A stretch of 64,000 bases of DNA from Rhizobacter koreensis (GTDB taxonomy: Bacteria; Pseudomonadota; Gammaproteobacteria; Burkholderiales; Burkholderiaceae_C). Shown here piece by piece: positions 15,868 to 24,461 of this stretch. The translations under genes were made by a program, and so were the position numbers. Numbering within the stretch: position 1 is the first letter of the stretch; each line of letters starts with the position of its first letter. Location: assembly GCF_013366375.1 (NCBI RefSeq), contig NZ_JABWMJ010000001.1, positions 620,001-684,000 of the forward strand. Direction: 5' to 3'. Below the pieces are notes generated by a model. The model was given only the letters and a program-made list of their open reading frames with translations, did no database searches and had not been told where the DNA came from.

Positions 15868-16842
15868 ATGAAGCTCTTCGAAACCTCGATGTTCCGCCGC
15901 GCGGCGCTCGCCGCGATCATGCTTGCTGCAGTGAACCTGGCGAACGCTGCCTACCCCGAACGGCTGATCACGATCGTCGTCCCGTATGCGCCCGGCGGTG
16001 CGGCCGATGCACTGGCCCGCCAGCTGGCGCAGAAGATGGGGGAGAAGCTGGGCACGACCGTGATCGTCGACAACAAGGCCGGAGCGAGCGGCACGATCGG
16101 CGCCGGGTCCGTGGCCAAGGCCCAGCCCGATGGCTACACAGTGCTGTACGACACGACGCCGTACTCGATCAACCCGCACCTGTTCGCCAAGATGCCCTTT
16201 GCGGCCGACGCGCTGAAACCGCTGTCGCTGGTGGCGCGCATCCCCAATGTCCTGATCGTGAAGGCGGACTCGCCGGTCAAGGACGTGAAGCAGTTGATTG
16301 CGAAGGCCAAGGCGGAGCCCGGCAAGGTCAACTTCGCGTCGGGCGGCAGTGGCACCGTGCAACGCCTCGCTTCAGAGCTGTTTCGCCAGCAACTGGGTCT
16401 CGACATGGTCCATGTGCCGTACAAGAGCGGAGGACCGGCGATCACCGACGTGATGGGCGGCCAGGTCGACTTCATGTTCAGCACGGTCGCGGCCTCTTCT
16501 CCGCACATCGCTGCCGGCAAGCTGCGCGGCTTGGCGGTCTCCTCGACGCGTCGCTCGCCCAAGCTTCCCGACATGCCCACGGTTGCCGAGACGGTGATCC
16601 CCGGCTACGAGGTGTACGAGTGGCACGGCATGTTCGTCCCCGCCGGCACACCGGATGCCGTGACGCGCAGGCTGCAAGCGGCGGTCGTCGACACGCTCAA
16701 CGACGAAGAGGTGAAGAAGCGCTTCACCGAGCTCGGTGCAGAGCCTGTCGGTTCCACGCCGGCGCAGTTCGCAGACTACTTGAAGAAAGAGGATGCGAAG
16801 TGGTCCGAGGTGGTGCGCAAGGGCAATATCAAGGCCGACTGA
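15868..16842 (+). CDS. Bug-family tripartite tricarboxylate transporter receptor
   Basis: A 324-residue Bug receptor. A signal peptide (AALAAIMLAAVNLANAA) precedes YPERLITIVVPYAPGGAADALAR; further hallmarks are NKAGASGTIGAGSVAKAQPDG, FASGGSGTVQRLASELF and HVPYKSGGPAITDVM. It is the second Bug protein in the same operon and is clearly different from that at 13025, so the two probably bind related but distinct ligands, or one has a signalling role. No membrane TctA/TctB genes accompany it. The 292 bases that follow (16843-17134) hold no gene; a strong AAAGGAGA ribosome site lies at their end for the next gene. Confidence 0.92.
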   Translation: MKLFETSMFRRAALAAIMLAAVNLANAAYPERLITIVVPYAPGGAADALARQLAQKMGEKLGTTVIVDNKAGASGTIGAGSVAKAQPDGYTVLYDTTPYSINPHLFAKMPFAADALKPLSLVARIPNVLIVKADSPVKDVKQLIAKAKAEPGKVNFASGGSGTVQRLASELFRQQLGLDMVHVPYKSGGPAITDVMGGQVDFMFSTVAASSPHIAAGKLRGLAVSSTRRSPKLPDMPTVAETVIPGYEVYEWHGMFVPAGTPDAVTRRLQAAVVDTLNDEEVKKRFTELGAEPVGSTPAQFADYLKKEDAKWSEVVRKGNIKAD

Positions 16843-17134
16843 CGGCGCGGCGACCCCGCCTGACGGCGCCGCCGGGAGATTCGCGACGCTCAACGCCATG
16901 CACCTGCTGCAGCCTCCGCAAGTCGTCGAGCTCTCGCGCTTCACCTCACTGCCGCGTGAATTCCGGCTGCGAACGCGCAGCGTGTGGGCGGATGCAAACC
17001 GAGCGGGCCGCGCGACCGACTCAGCGGATACTGACGGTCGCCGCTTCAGGTCAGCGGAGTCAGAACCACGAGCAAAGGCGGCCGTGTGGCCATGCATGAG
17101 CACTTGAACCGAAGACGACATCAAAGGAGACCTC

Positions 17135-18934
17135 ATGAACTCAAGCTTCCTGGCCGGAGAAACCACGAGGCGGCCGGCTGCCTTTTCCAACCTGCCCGGC
17201 CGCTTGCCGGCCATCGCCGCCTGTCTCGCTGTGGCGGCCGCTGTGGCGGGATGCAACGACGATGACGAAGTCGCAGTCTAGACAGTCCCCACCCCTTCGG
17301 AACTGCAGGCCGCATGCCCGGGCCTTGCTGGTCGCACGGTGGCCGCGGCCGCCGTTGGCCTACCAAGCGGCACCGCAACCGTAAACACTGCAGTGTTCGT
17401 CGCGGCGAACACCGCGACCACTCCGGCGTCGCCCGACTACTGCCGGCTGCTGGGCGCCATCGACCCGGTCGATCCGACAGCGCAGAAGATCAACTTCCAG
17501 CTCAACCTCCCGACGACCTGGAACGGCAAGGTCGTGCAATACGGCGGCGGCGGCTTCAACGGCACGCTCGTCACGGCGACGACCGCGCTGCGCGACGCCG
17601 CGCCCGACGACCCGCTGCCGCTCACACGAGGCTATGCGACCTTGGGCACCGACTCGGGCCACCAAGCGTCTGCCTTCGCCGCAAATGCCATCGGCCAGTT
17701 CGGCCTGAACGACGAGATGCTCGTCAACTATGGCTACGCGTCATACAGGAAGGTCAAGGACGTCGCCGTCGCGCTGATGCAGGTCTTCTACGGCAAGGGC
17801 CCTTCAAAGACGTACTACTTCGGCGGCTCAGAAGGCGGCCGAGAAGGCCTGGCGATGGCCCAGCGCTTCCCCAACGACTACGACGGCATCGTGAGCGTCG
17901 TGCCAGTCGTGCAGCTGTCGATGCTGTTCGCCTCCTACATCCCGCATGCACAGCCGCAGTTCAACGGTGGCTGGCTGAACGCGGGCAAGGTGCGGACGCT
18001 CGCGAAGTTCGTCTCCGACAACTGCGATACCCTCGATGGATTGGCCGATGGCGTGGTCAACAACTACCTCGCCTGCCCGTCGCGCGTCAACCTTCAAGGC
18101 ATCCGCTGCGCCGGGGGCGTCGACGTGAGCGATGCTTGCCTGTCGGACCCGCAAATCGCCACTGTCACGGCAGTGCACACCCCGCATACGTACTCGTTCC
18201 CGCTTGCGAACGGGCTCACCAGCTATCCGCAATGGATGTGGGGCAACGAAAGCTCGCCCGACACGCTCAACGGAGTTTCCAGCGTCGGCGGCCTGCCGTT
18301 GAGCACGATGACGCGCTGGGTTACTGGCACCGCGCCGCCCACCGTGGCCGTCAATGCCATTACCGATGCTCAGCAATGGCTGTACGGGTCGAACTTCGTG
18401 CGCTATTTCATCACCCGAGATCCGACCTTCGATGCCCGCACCTACGATGCCAACAACTACAAGGCCCGCGTCCAGCAGGTGTCGGAGATCATCGACGCCA
18501 GCGACCCCAACCTATCGGCCTTCTTCACGCGCGGCGGCAAACTGATCATGCGCGAGAACATTGGCGACCTGGCGCAGAGTCCGCTGGCCGGCATCAACTA
18601 CTTCAACGCGGTAGCGGCCAAGGTAGGCACGGGGACGATGGAACAGTCGGCACGGCTGTACATCTCGCCGGCGTCCAACCACAGCGGCCCGGCGGCCAGC
18701 GTCACCGACGGTTCGGCCGTGCCGACGATGGTGGACCTACTTGACCCGTTGGATCGCTGGGTGACCGCGGGCCAGCCGCCAGCCGACGCATTGACTCAAA
18801 CGCGGAAGGCCACCACGGCGCCGTTTGCGCTGCAGGCGTCGCGCCCGATGTGCCGCTTCCCGAACTATCCGCACTATGTGGGCGGGGACGTCAAGCTGGC
18901 GGCGAGCTACGTCTGCGCTGCTTCGCAGTTGTAG
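17135..18934 (+). pseudogene. Tannase/feruloyl esterase family lipoprotein interrupted by TAG
   Basis: From a well-placed ATG (ribosome site AAAGGAGA) 48 codons encode a lipoprotein signal peptide with lipobox VAGC (Cys40) and the acidic linker NDDDE. Codon 49 (17279-17281) is TAG, after which the same frame runs on for 550 codons with clear tannase-family sequence (TPSELQAACPGLAGRTV, then FQLNLPTTWNGKVVQYGGGG). The nucleophile elbow is GGSEGGREG, the acid lies in NIGDLAQSP and the His in SNHSG. The two Cys of the family's CS-D-HC disulfide are both replaced. The gene is either inactivated by a point mutation, read through, or a sequencing error; only the mature part, without export signal, could start from the GTG at 17339. 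Confidence 0.85.
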
Positions 18935-19420
18935 AGGGCGCGCTTTCCCAATCCCACTGCCCCGTTGCAGTTCTGTGTGAAGCGCAGGCCTACCGATTCA
19001 AGCACTGCTCAACGTGGACCTTTGTGACGCCGACTGACGGCTGAGCCGAAGTGGCCACGGGCCGCTGTTGACCGGCACGAGCCTAAGCGGCCATCAGGTT
19101 CGTCGCCGGGAAGCCGACCTTCCCCGGCATTTCGATGCCGAGTTTCGAGTGCGTCGCGAAAGACCGCTGATGGCCGAGTCCTGGCGGACCTGACTGTCCG
19201 CTTGCTGGGGGCGAAGCGCGGAGCCGTGAGGCCGGGTTGTCCGGCAGCTTCCGGCGATCCCGGACGGCCGCTGTGGGTCGTGAGCCGACGCCCCACCGAA
19301 CGAGCCCGGCGCGACATGCAGGTCGCTGCACCCCAGGCGTTCCCGGCCGTCGCTCGATGAGGCTGGTGCCTCCTGCAATCCGCTCTCGTTAGGGCCGTTC
19401 GTCGCCCGCGGCCCCACGAT
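18935..19420. other. 486 bases without a gene, repeat-like
   Basis: No frame here encodes a recognisable domain. The stretch holds the inverted copy of the short dispersed repeat also seen at 10504-10520 and related GC-rich fragments. It separates the broken tannase gene from a convergent minus-strand gene group, so it may include a transcription end for both, but no hairpin followed by a T tract was found. Confidence 0.55.
19160..19176 (-). repeat. Short dispersed intergenic repeat (copy B)
   Basis: The reverse complement of this segment is identical over 17 bases to 10504-10520, and a neighbouring block on the same strand (GGACTCGGCCA) also recurs near copy A. See copy A for discussion; both sit in gene-free DNA. 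Confidence 0.45.
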
Positions 19421-19999
19421 TCACTTGAACGGGGGGCCGGCGAGCCAGCTCACCAGCGAGAAGCGGACGCCGCTCGTCACCGGGCGGACGTCGTGGCACA
19501 TGAACGAGGGGAACACGGTCATGGTTCCCTGATCGCGCGGCGCCACGAACTCGGGGTAGATGAGGAGGTCGCCGCCGGCGTAGCTGTCGGGCGGCGACAG
19601 CTGGACCGTGAGGCTGAGCTTGCGCTCGGCCAGCAGCCCGGGGCCGATGTCGAAGTGCGGGCCGTAGTACTCGCCGACTTCGTAGCGCGTGAACTGGAAT
19701 CCTTCGCGGAACTGGCCCACGCTGAAGCCGTAGATGGTGTTGTTGACGTCGCGGATCACCTTGTTCAGGCGCTCGAAGATCCAGTTCGTGTCCTTGGTAT
19801 GACCGATGAAAACGGCGGACGACTTGCGGATGCCCTCCGATTGCGCGAGGTCGAGCGTGTCGACCAGAGCCGGCTGCAGCTGCGGTGTGTAGGTGGCGAC
19901 GATCTGCGCGCATTCGTCGTGCGTGAACACCAGCGGGATCGCCGCCAGGCGGGTCTGATCCTTGAGCTCGGGGGTTCGGTTGAGCTGCGGTTTCTTCAT
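19421..19999 (-). CDS. 2OG-Fe(II) oxygenase, prolyl 4-hydroxylase-like
   Basis: A 192-residue protein with the double-stranded beta-helix fold of 2-oxoglutarate/Fe(II) dioxygenases. The iron triad is His115 and Asp117 (GPHFDIG) with His169 (FMCHDV), and Arg179 (GVRFSLVSW) should bind 2-oxoglutarate. YEVGEYYGPHFD and GGDLLIYPEF are typical of PiuC/prolyl-hydroxylase-type proteins. It would hydroxylate a protein or small molecule; the target is unknown. The ATG at 19999 is chosen because it gives a normal N-terminus; the frame stays open far upstream as a GC-rich shadow. It is the last of four minus-strand genes, 125 bases after a YwqK-like repeat protein. Confidence 0.9.
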   Translation of the reverse strand: MKKPQLNRTPELKDQTRLAAIPLVFTHDECAQIVATYTPQLQPALVDTLDLAQSEGIRKSSAVFIGHTKDTNWIFERLNKVIRDVNNTIYGFSVGQFREGFQFTRYEVGEYYGPHFDIGPGLLAERKLSLTVQLSPPDSYAGGDLLIYPEFVAPRDQGTMTVFPSFMCHDVRPVTSGVRFSLVSWLAGPPFK

Positions 20000-20124
20000 G
20001 CGATTCGGTGAGCCGGTGCGGCGCGTCGGCGCGACCGGCGATTGTCGGGCGGCGGCAAGAAGAGGGTCAACGCCGGGGTGACCGGCGGCCTCGCGGCGCC
20101 GTTCGGGCGTTCGCGCGCGGAGCG

Positions 20125-21324
20125 TCAGCGCCCCACCGCCTTGCGCGAGCCGTCCTCGAACACCTCGTCGTCGCGCACCAGCTGGCCGTTGGCGTCGAAC
20201 TCGCGCTCGCGCGTGAGCCGCCCCCGCTCGTCGTGGACGAGCTCGGCGCGCACCCGACCGCCGACGTCGAAGTGGCGATGCGTGCCGGTCGGCAGGTCCA
20301 CGCCACGCCGCCGCGGGTCGCCCGCCAGCCAGGCGCCTTCGAAGGCCTTGCTGCCGTCGTCGTGGAAGCGTTGCTCGCGACGCTGCCCTTCGACGTGCTC
20401 GATGCGCTCCTTCGGCTGGCCGTTGAGGTACCAGCGCGCCTCGCTCACGAGGGTGCCGTCGCGCCAGCGGCGCTCGAGCACGAGCTTGCCGGACTCGTGG
20501 TACTCCTGCTCGAGCGTCTTCACGCGCCCGGCACGCTCGCCGGGCAATGCTGCCCAGCGCGCCTCGTGGCGCAGCACGCCGTCGGCAGCGAAGCGGCGCT
20601 CGATGCTGCCGTCGGTGGTCTTCTCGACCCGTTCGCGGACGGCGCCGTTCTCCCACAGTGTCTCGAAGCTCTGACGCTCGCCGCGCTCGTAAACGACGCG
20701 CCCGGTCGCTTGGCCCTTGCCCCCGTACAGCACCACCGTCGACGAGCGTCCCCCATGCCCGCATGCGGCGCGATCGTCGAAGGCCGGCGCGAGCAGCGGC
20801 CGCGGCGCACAGCGCAGCTGCGCCAGCTGCCCCTCGCGCGTGAACTCGGCATACGCCTGCTCGGCGCCGTCGTCGGCGTGGAAGCTCGCGCGGCGCAATG
20901 GCCCCGTCGGATACCAGCTGCGCGCCAGACCCACGGTGCTGCCGTTGCGCAGCGTCTCCTCGCGCACCAGCGTGCCTGGAGCGCCGCTGTCGCCGATGTT
21001 CCACTCGCGCGCGAGGCCATCGCGGTTGCCCTTCTCGTTGACGCGGTGCTCGCGCTCGAGCACGCCGTTGCGGTAGTAGCGAACGATGCCCACGAAGCGA
21101 CCGTTCTGCAGCTCCTGCTCGCGGACCACCGGCCCCGACTCGCCTTCGCGGCAGCGCATGAGCCCGCTCTTGCCCTGCGTGGTCGCGCCGTTGGCCGGGT
21201 TCACGTGCTGGCCATCGAGGTCGCAGACCTGAACGGCGAGCCCGGGCGTGGTCATGACGGCAGCCGCTGCGGCAAGTGCAAGACGGATCGCCGCAAATGG
21301 CAGTGGGAAGCGCATGCGCGACAT
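20125..21324 (-). CDS. Secreted YwqK/MORN-like repeat protein
   Basis: About 399 residues. A signal peptide (AAIRLALAAAAAVMTTPGLA) is followed by a body of repeated short beta units of the MORN/YwqK antitoxin type, such as YYRNGVLEREHRV, WENGAVRERVEK, YHESGKLVLERRW, YLNGQPKERIE and FDANGQLVRDDEVFEDG, spaced about 20-25 residues apart. Such repeats appear as immunity modules for polymorphic toxins, but also in general cell-envelope proteins. Here a signal peptide argues for a periplasmic or outer-membrane role. Starts at 21324 or 21315 (MRFPLPF) are both possible. It lies 86 bases downstream of the membrane protein gene; no toxin gene is evident beside it. Confidence 0.75.
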   Translation of the reverse strand: MSRMRFPLPFAAIRLALAAAAAVMTTPGLAVQVCDLDGQHVNPANGATTQGKSGLMRCREGESGPVVREQELQNGRFVGIVRYYRNGVLEREHRVNEKGNRDGLAREWNIGDSGAPGTLVREETLRNGSTVGLARSWYPTGPLRRASFHADDGAEQAYAEFTREGQLAQLRCAPRPLLAPAFDDRAACGHGGRSSTVVLYGGKGQATGRVVYERGERQSFETLWENGAVRERVEKTTDGSIERRFAADGVLRHEARWAALPGERAGRVKTLEQEYHESGKLVLERRWRDGTLVSEARWYLNGQPKERIEHVEGQRREQRFHDDGSKAFEGAWLAGDPRRRGVDLPTGTHRHFDVGGRVRAELVHDERGRLTREREFDANGQLVRDDEVFEDGSRKAVGR

Positions 21325-21410
21325 TCTGCTGGCGTGATCAGCACTTCGCCCAATCGACGAGCCAGCGTTGCTCCAGATTTGGCGGCCGATCGGCTCGTTT
21401 TCGGCCGTGT

Positions 21411-22472
21411 CTACGCGGCAAGGCGCGGTCGTTCGAGCATCAGCACGCGGAAGGCGCCGCCCTGTGTCACCTGGGCGACCAGCCGTGCGAAGTCGGACGC
21501 CCCGATCCGCTGCGCGGCCAACAAACCAAAGTGCTCGTCGTAGCTCGCCAGCACGTCGTCGCGGGCGCGCAGCTTCCTGGCGTAGGCGATGGTGTCGTCG
21601 CCGATCGTGCGCCAACCGGTCGCGAACGCCTTGGCGCCGCTATAGCCCTTGCGAAGGTCATCGATGCGCTGCAGCCCGCGAGCCTCGCCATCGGCGAAGT
21701 CGAGCACGCGGATCAGGTCGGCAGCGGGCAGCACGGTGGCGTAGCGGCCGTCGAGCAGCTGCGGCGCGTTGTGGAGGTCGAGCAGGCGCTTGATCTGCGC
21801 GCGAGCCATGCCGGCCCACTCGGCCCGGAATGCGCGCATGTCGTCGCGCGCGGCCTCGTGCAGGCCGAGGTCGCTCGCGCACATCACCGCGCCGAGCATG
21901 GCGGTCACGCTGTAGTCCTCGCAGATCTCGATCTCGGACAACACCTTGGCGCTGGCCGCCTGGTGGCGGTAGTGGTGCGCCAGACTGGTGAAGGTGGTCT
22001 TGGCCGACAGCATCAGCTGCTGGCGGATCTGCGACTCGCTGGACCGCGCTGCATGCCCGAGGTCGGCGACGGCGGCTTTCAGCTGCCCTTCGGTGGCCGA
22101 CTTTAGCCAGCCCTTGACCTCGGCGATGCGCTGGTCGATGCCGTTCAGCCGATGCGTCACGTAGGCAAAACCGGCCAGCGAGACGGCAAGGCCGAGGCCC
22201 GAGAGTGCGGTGTTCGCCAGCGAAATCGCCAGCACCTCCTTTACGGTCTCGCTGATCTCGTGCAGCTGATACGACTGCACCAGGCCGCCCAAGACGTTCA
22301 GGCCGGGGAGCGTGTTCGCGATCCCGCTCAGCGCGGGCAGTGCCAGGTGCGCAACGATGCGGCCGCCCTGATCGCGAATCACGCCACCGTGCACCGTGAA
22401 CAGGCCGCTCGCGATGTTCGCCAGGTGTTCCAGCGGAATCTGGCGCAGCACCGTGAAGCCCAGGTTATCCAT
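21411..22472 (-). CDS. Unrecognised membrane/coiled-coil protein paired with nuclease
   Basis: A 353-residue protein of unknown function. The N-terminus (residues 1-45) is a conserved-looking beta region (FTVHGGVIRDQGGRIVAHL). Residues 82-104 form one hydrophobic segment (LAISLANTALSGLGLAVSLAGFA) followed directly by a helical, coiled-coil-like stretch (THRLNGIDQRIAEVKGWLK). The rest is alpha helical with many charged residues and no catalytic motif that can be named. It overlaps the upstream nuclease-like gene by 8 bases and must be translated with it. A membrane protein with an intracellular helical domain coupled to a nuclease resembles the architecture of conflict or phage-defence pairs, but no known system is recognised, so this is inference. 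Confidence 0.65.
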   Translation of the reverse strand: MDNLGFTVLRQIPLEHLANIASGLFTVHGGVIRDQGGRIVAHLALPALSGIANTLPGLNVLGGLVQSYQLHEISETVKEVLAISLANTALSGLGLAVSLAGFAYVTHRLNGIDQRIAEVKGWLKSATEGQLKAAVADLGHAARSSESQIRQQLMLSAKTTFTSLAHHYRHQAASAKVLSEIEICEDYSVTAMLGAVMCASDLGLHEAARDDMRAFRAEWAGMARAQIKRLLDLHNAPQLLDGRYATVLPAADLIRVLDFADGEARGLQRIDDLRKGYSGAKAFATGWRTIGDDTIAYARKLRARDDVLASYDEHFGLLAAQRIGASDFARLVAQVTQGGAFRVLMLERPRLAA

Positions 22473-23250
22473 GGTGGTTCGAGTCTGGTAGGAGGTTGTC
22501 TGCTTCGGGGAGCTTGTGTCGCAGCCAGCTCGCCGCGCGTTCCGCGTGGATGCGTTCGTCGGCCTGTGGGGCGTTGGTGGCGGCGTACGACAGCACCTGC
22601 GCGACCTTGCTCCACTTCAGCAGTCCGACGTGCTGGAGGTTCGGCAGGCCGTCGGGTCGGTGGAGTGCCAGAAGGCTGCGCACGATATCGAATGTCCTGT
22701 ACTGGTCGACGCGATCGGCACCCTTGCGCGAGCGCGGCTCCGAGAGGATGAGCAACGAGAACTGGAAGTCGCGCACGCCCGCGTAGTGCGTGCCGACGTC
22801 GATGTTGCGCAGCACCTGGTCGCGCTCGCTTCGGGTGGTGGTGCCGGTCGAGATGTCGCTGCCGAGCTTGGCTTCGATGAACCATACCCAGGTCGGCGCC
22901 TCGATCACGACGTCGATCTCGGACTCGCCCTCGTCGCCGCCCGCCAGGAGCCCGAGCGGCGGCGCGACGCTCTTCCAGAGCGAGACCGTCGCGCGCCCGG
23001 GCTCTGGCGCGCTCGTGCCGGGAAAGGCGTGCCGCCAGAGTTCCGGCAGCCACACCTCCGGCGCCACCTGGCGTAGCGAGCGAAAGACATTCCAGGTCAC
23101 CGCGTCTTCGCTGTTCGCGCTGCGCAGGTGCTTGAGCTTGCTTGCGCGCATGTCGGCGAACACCGGGTCGTAGCGATCGATGATCAGGTTGGACCTGAAG
23201 TCGTCCGCGATCCACACGCCACTCGGCGAGAGCCGACCTTCAACCGCCAT
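22465..23250 (-). CDS. PD-(D/E)XK nuclease-like protein
   Basis: A 261-residue protein with the residue pattern of the PD-(D/E)XK fold. Glu48-Asp49 lie in an early helix (NSEDAVTWNVFRSL), Asp113 ends the second strand (ESEIDVVIEA), Glu126 and Lys128 are in FIEAKLGSD, and a Gln145 in RDQVLRNID with a downstream Tyr resembles the RecB-type QxxxY motif. Mg2+-dependent DNA cleavage is therefore plausible but unproven. The ATG at 23250 is preferred; upstream in-frame codons to 23388 are Arg/Ala rich and look non-coding. The 3' end overlaps the membrane protein gene. There is no methylase or helicase nearby, so it is not an ordinary restriction enzyme. Confidence 0.7.
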   Translation of the reverse strand: MAVEGRLSPSGVWIADDFRSNLIIDRYDPVFADMRASKLKHLRSANSEDAVTWNVFRSLRQVAPEVWLPELWRHAFPGTSAPEPGRATVSLWKSVAPPLGLLAGGDEGESEIDVVIEAPTWVWFIEAKLGSDISTGTTTRSERDQVLRNIDVGTHYAGVRDFQFSLLILSEPRSRKGADRVDQYRTFDIVRSLLALHRPDGLPNLQHVGLLKWSKVAQVLSYAATNAPQADERIHAERAASWLRHKLPEADNLLPDSNHHG

Positions 23251-23430
23251 GCGCTGCGCCCTCGACTGCGGGTTGTTGTGTTGCACTGCTTCGAGCGCGC
23301 ACGCGCGCGCCGAGAGTCGCGGATCGTAGGTGCGGCTTTCGCAGCCGTTCGCGAGCGGCTCGCGCGGGCGTGAATTCTTCACGGGCACCCGGGTAAGTCC
23401 TGCCCTCGCGGGCTCGGGCAGGGCCCGCTC

Positions 23431-24356
23431 CTACCGCACCCCCCCCTCGAATTTCGTGAATGCCGCCGACAGGAAGTCGACGAAGCTGCGCACGCGCAGC
23501 GACAGCTGGTGGCGGTGCGCGTAGACGGCGTAGATGTCGGCTTCGGGGGTGCGGTACTGGGGCAGCACGGCGACGAGGCGGCCGCTGGCGAGGTAGCGCT
23601 GCACGTCCCATTCGGCGCGCATGACGATGCCGCGGCCCTCGAGGGCCCAGCTGACGGCGATCTCGCCGTCGTTGGTGGTGAGGTTGCCGCGCACCTTCAC
23701 CGACTCGGTGCGCTCCTTGGCCCCCCGGCCGGTGGTGAGACGCCAGACGCCATAGGCGTCGTCGCCCTGGCGGATGCCGATGCAGTCGTGCGCGGCGAGC
23801 TCGGCCGGCGTCTTCGGCATGCCGTGCGTCGCGATGTATCTCGGCGACGCGCACAGCAGGCGCCGGTTCGGCGCGAGGCGGCGCGCGATCACGCGGCTGT
23901 CCGGCGCCGCGCCGAACTGCACGCACACGTCGAACGCGTCGGCGCTCACCGGCGGCGGGTGCGCCGAGAGCTGCAGTTGCACGTCGACGTCGGGGTGCAG
24001 CGCGGCATAGCGCCCGACCACCGGCGCGACGTGGATGCGGCCGAAGCCGAGCGTGGCATTGATGCGCAGCAGGCCGCGCGGCGTGCCCTTCGACTTGCTG
24101 AGCAGCTGGTCGAGGTCGTCGATGTCGCCGAGGATGCGCCGCGCGTGCTCGTACAGCACTTCGCCCTCGGGCGTGAGGTTCATGCGCGCGTGGTGCGATG
24201 GATGAGGGCGATGCCGAGGCGGGCCTCGAGCTGCGCGAGGCGCTTGCTCACCGCCGCGGTGCTGATGCCGAGTTCGCGTGCCGCGCCGCTGAGGCTGCCG
24301 CTGCGCACGATTGCCACGAAGAAGCCGAGCTCGGCGGGCTGGATGCCTGCGCTCAC
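23431..24356 (-). pseudogene. LysR-family regulator with frameshift after the HTH
   Basis: The GTG at 24356 begins a normal LysR HTH (PAELGFFVAIVRSGSLSGAA, then ISTAAVSKRLAQLEARLGI) that runs through HRTTR and stops at a TGA. The expected continuation, MNLTPEGEVLYEHARRIL and the complete inducer domain to FEGGVR, is in another frame. One missing base in the alternating GC run at about 24184-24190 explains the break. The downstream part is undamaged, so the loss is recent or is a sequencing error. It is divergent from the tartrate/D-malate dehydrogenase gene, the usual place for its activator (DmlR/TtuA-like). If real, that operon would lose its regulator. Confidence 0.82.
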
Positions 24357-24461
24357 GAACGTTCCTCAACTTCAGGTTGAAGGCGGATCAACTTTCGGCG
24401 CGTGCCACGTGGTTCGCCGCTGCCTACATTCTCGGCCTTCGAGACCGCATCGGGAGCAACC

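Noticed and set aside
22465-23388. An extended N-terminus for the nuclease-like protein starting at 23388
   Set aside because: The first 46 codons have no fold-like pattern; the ATG at 23250 keeps the complete predicted domain.
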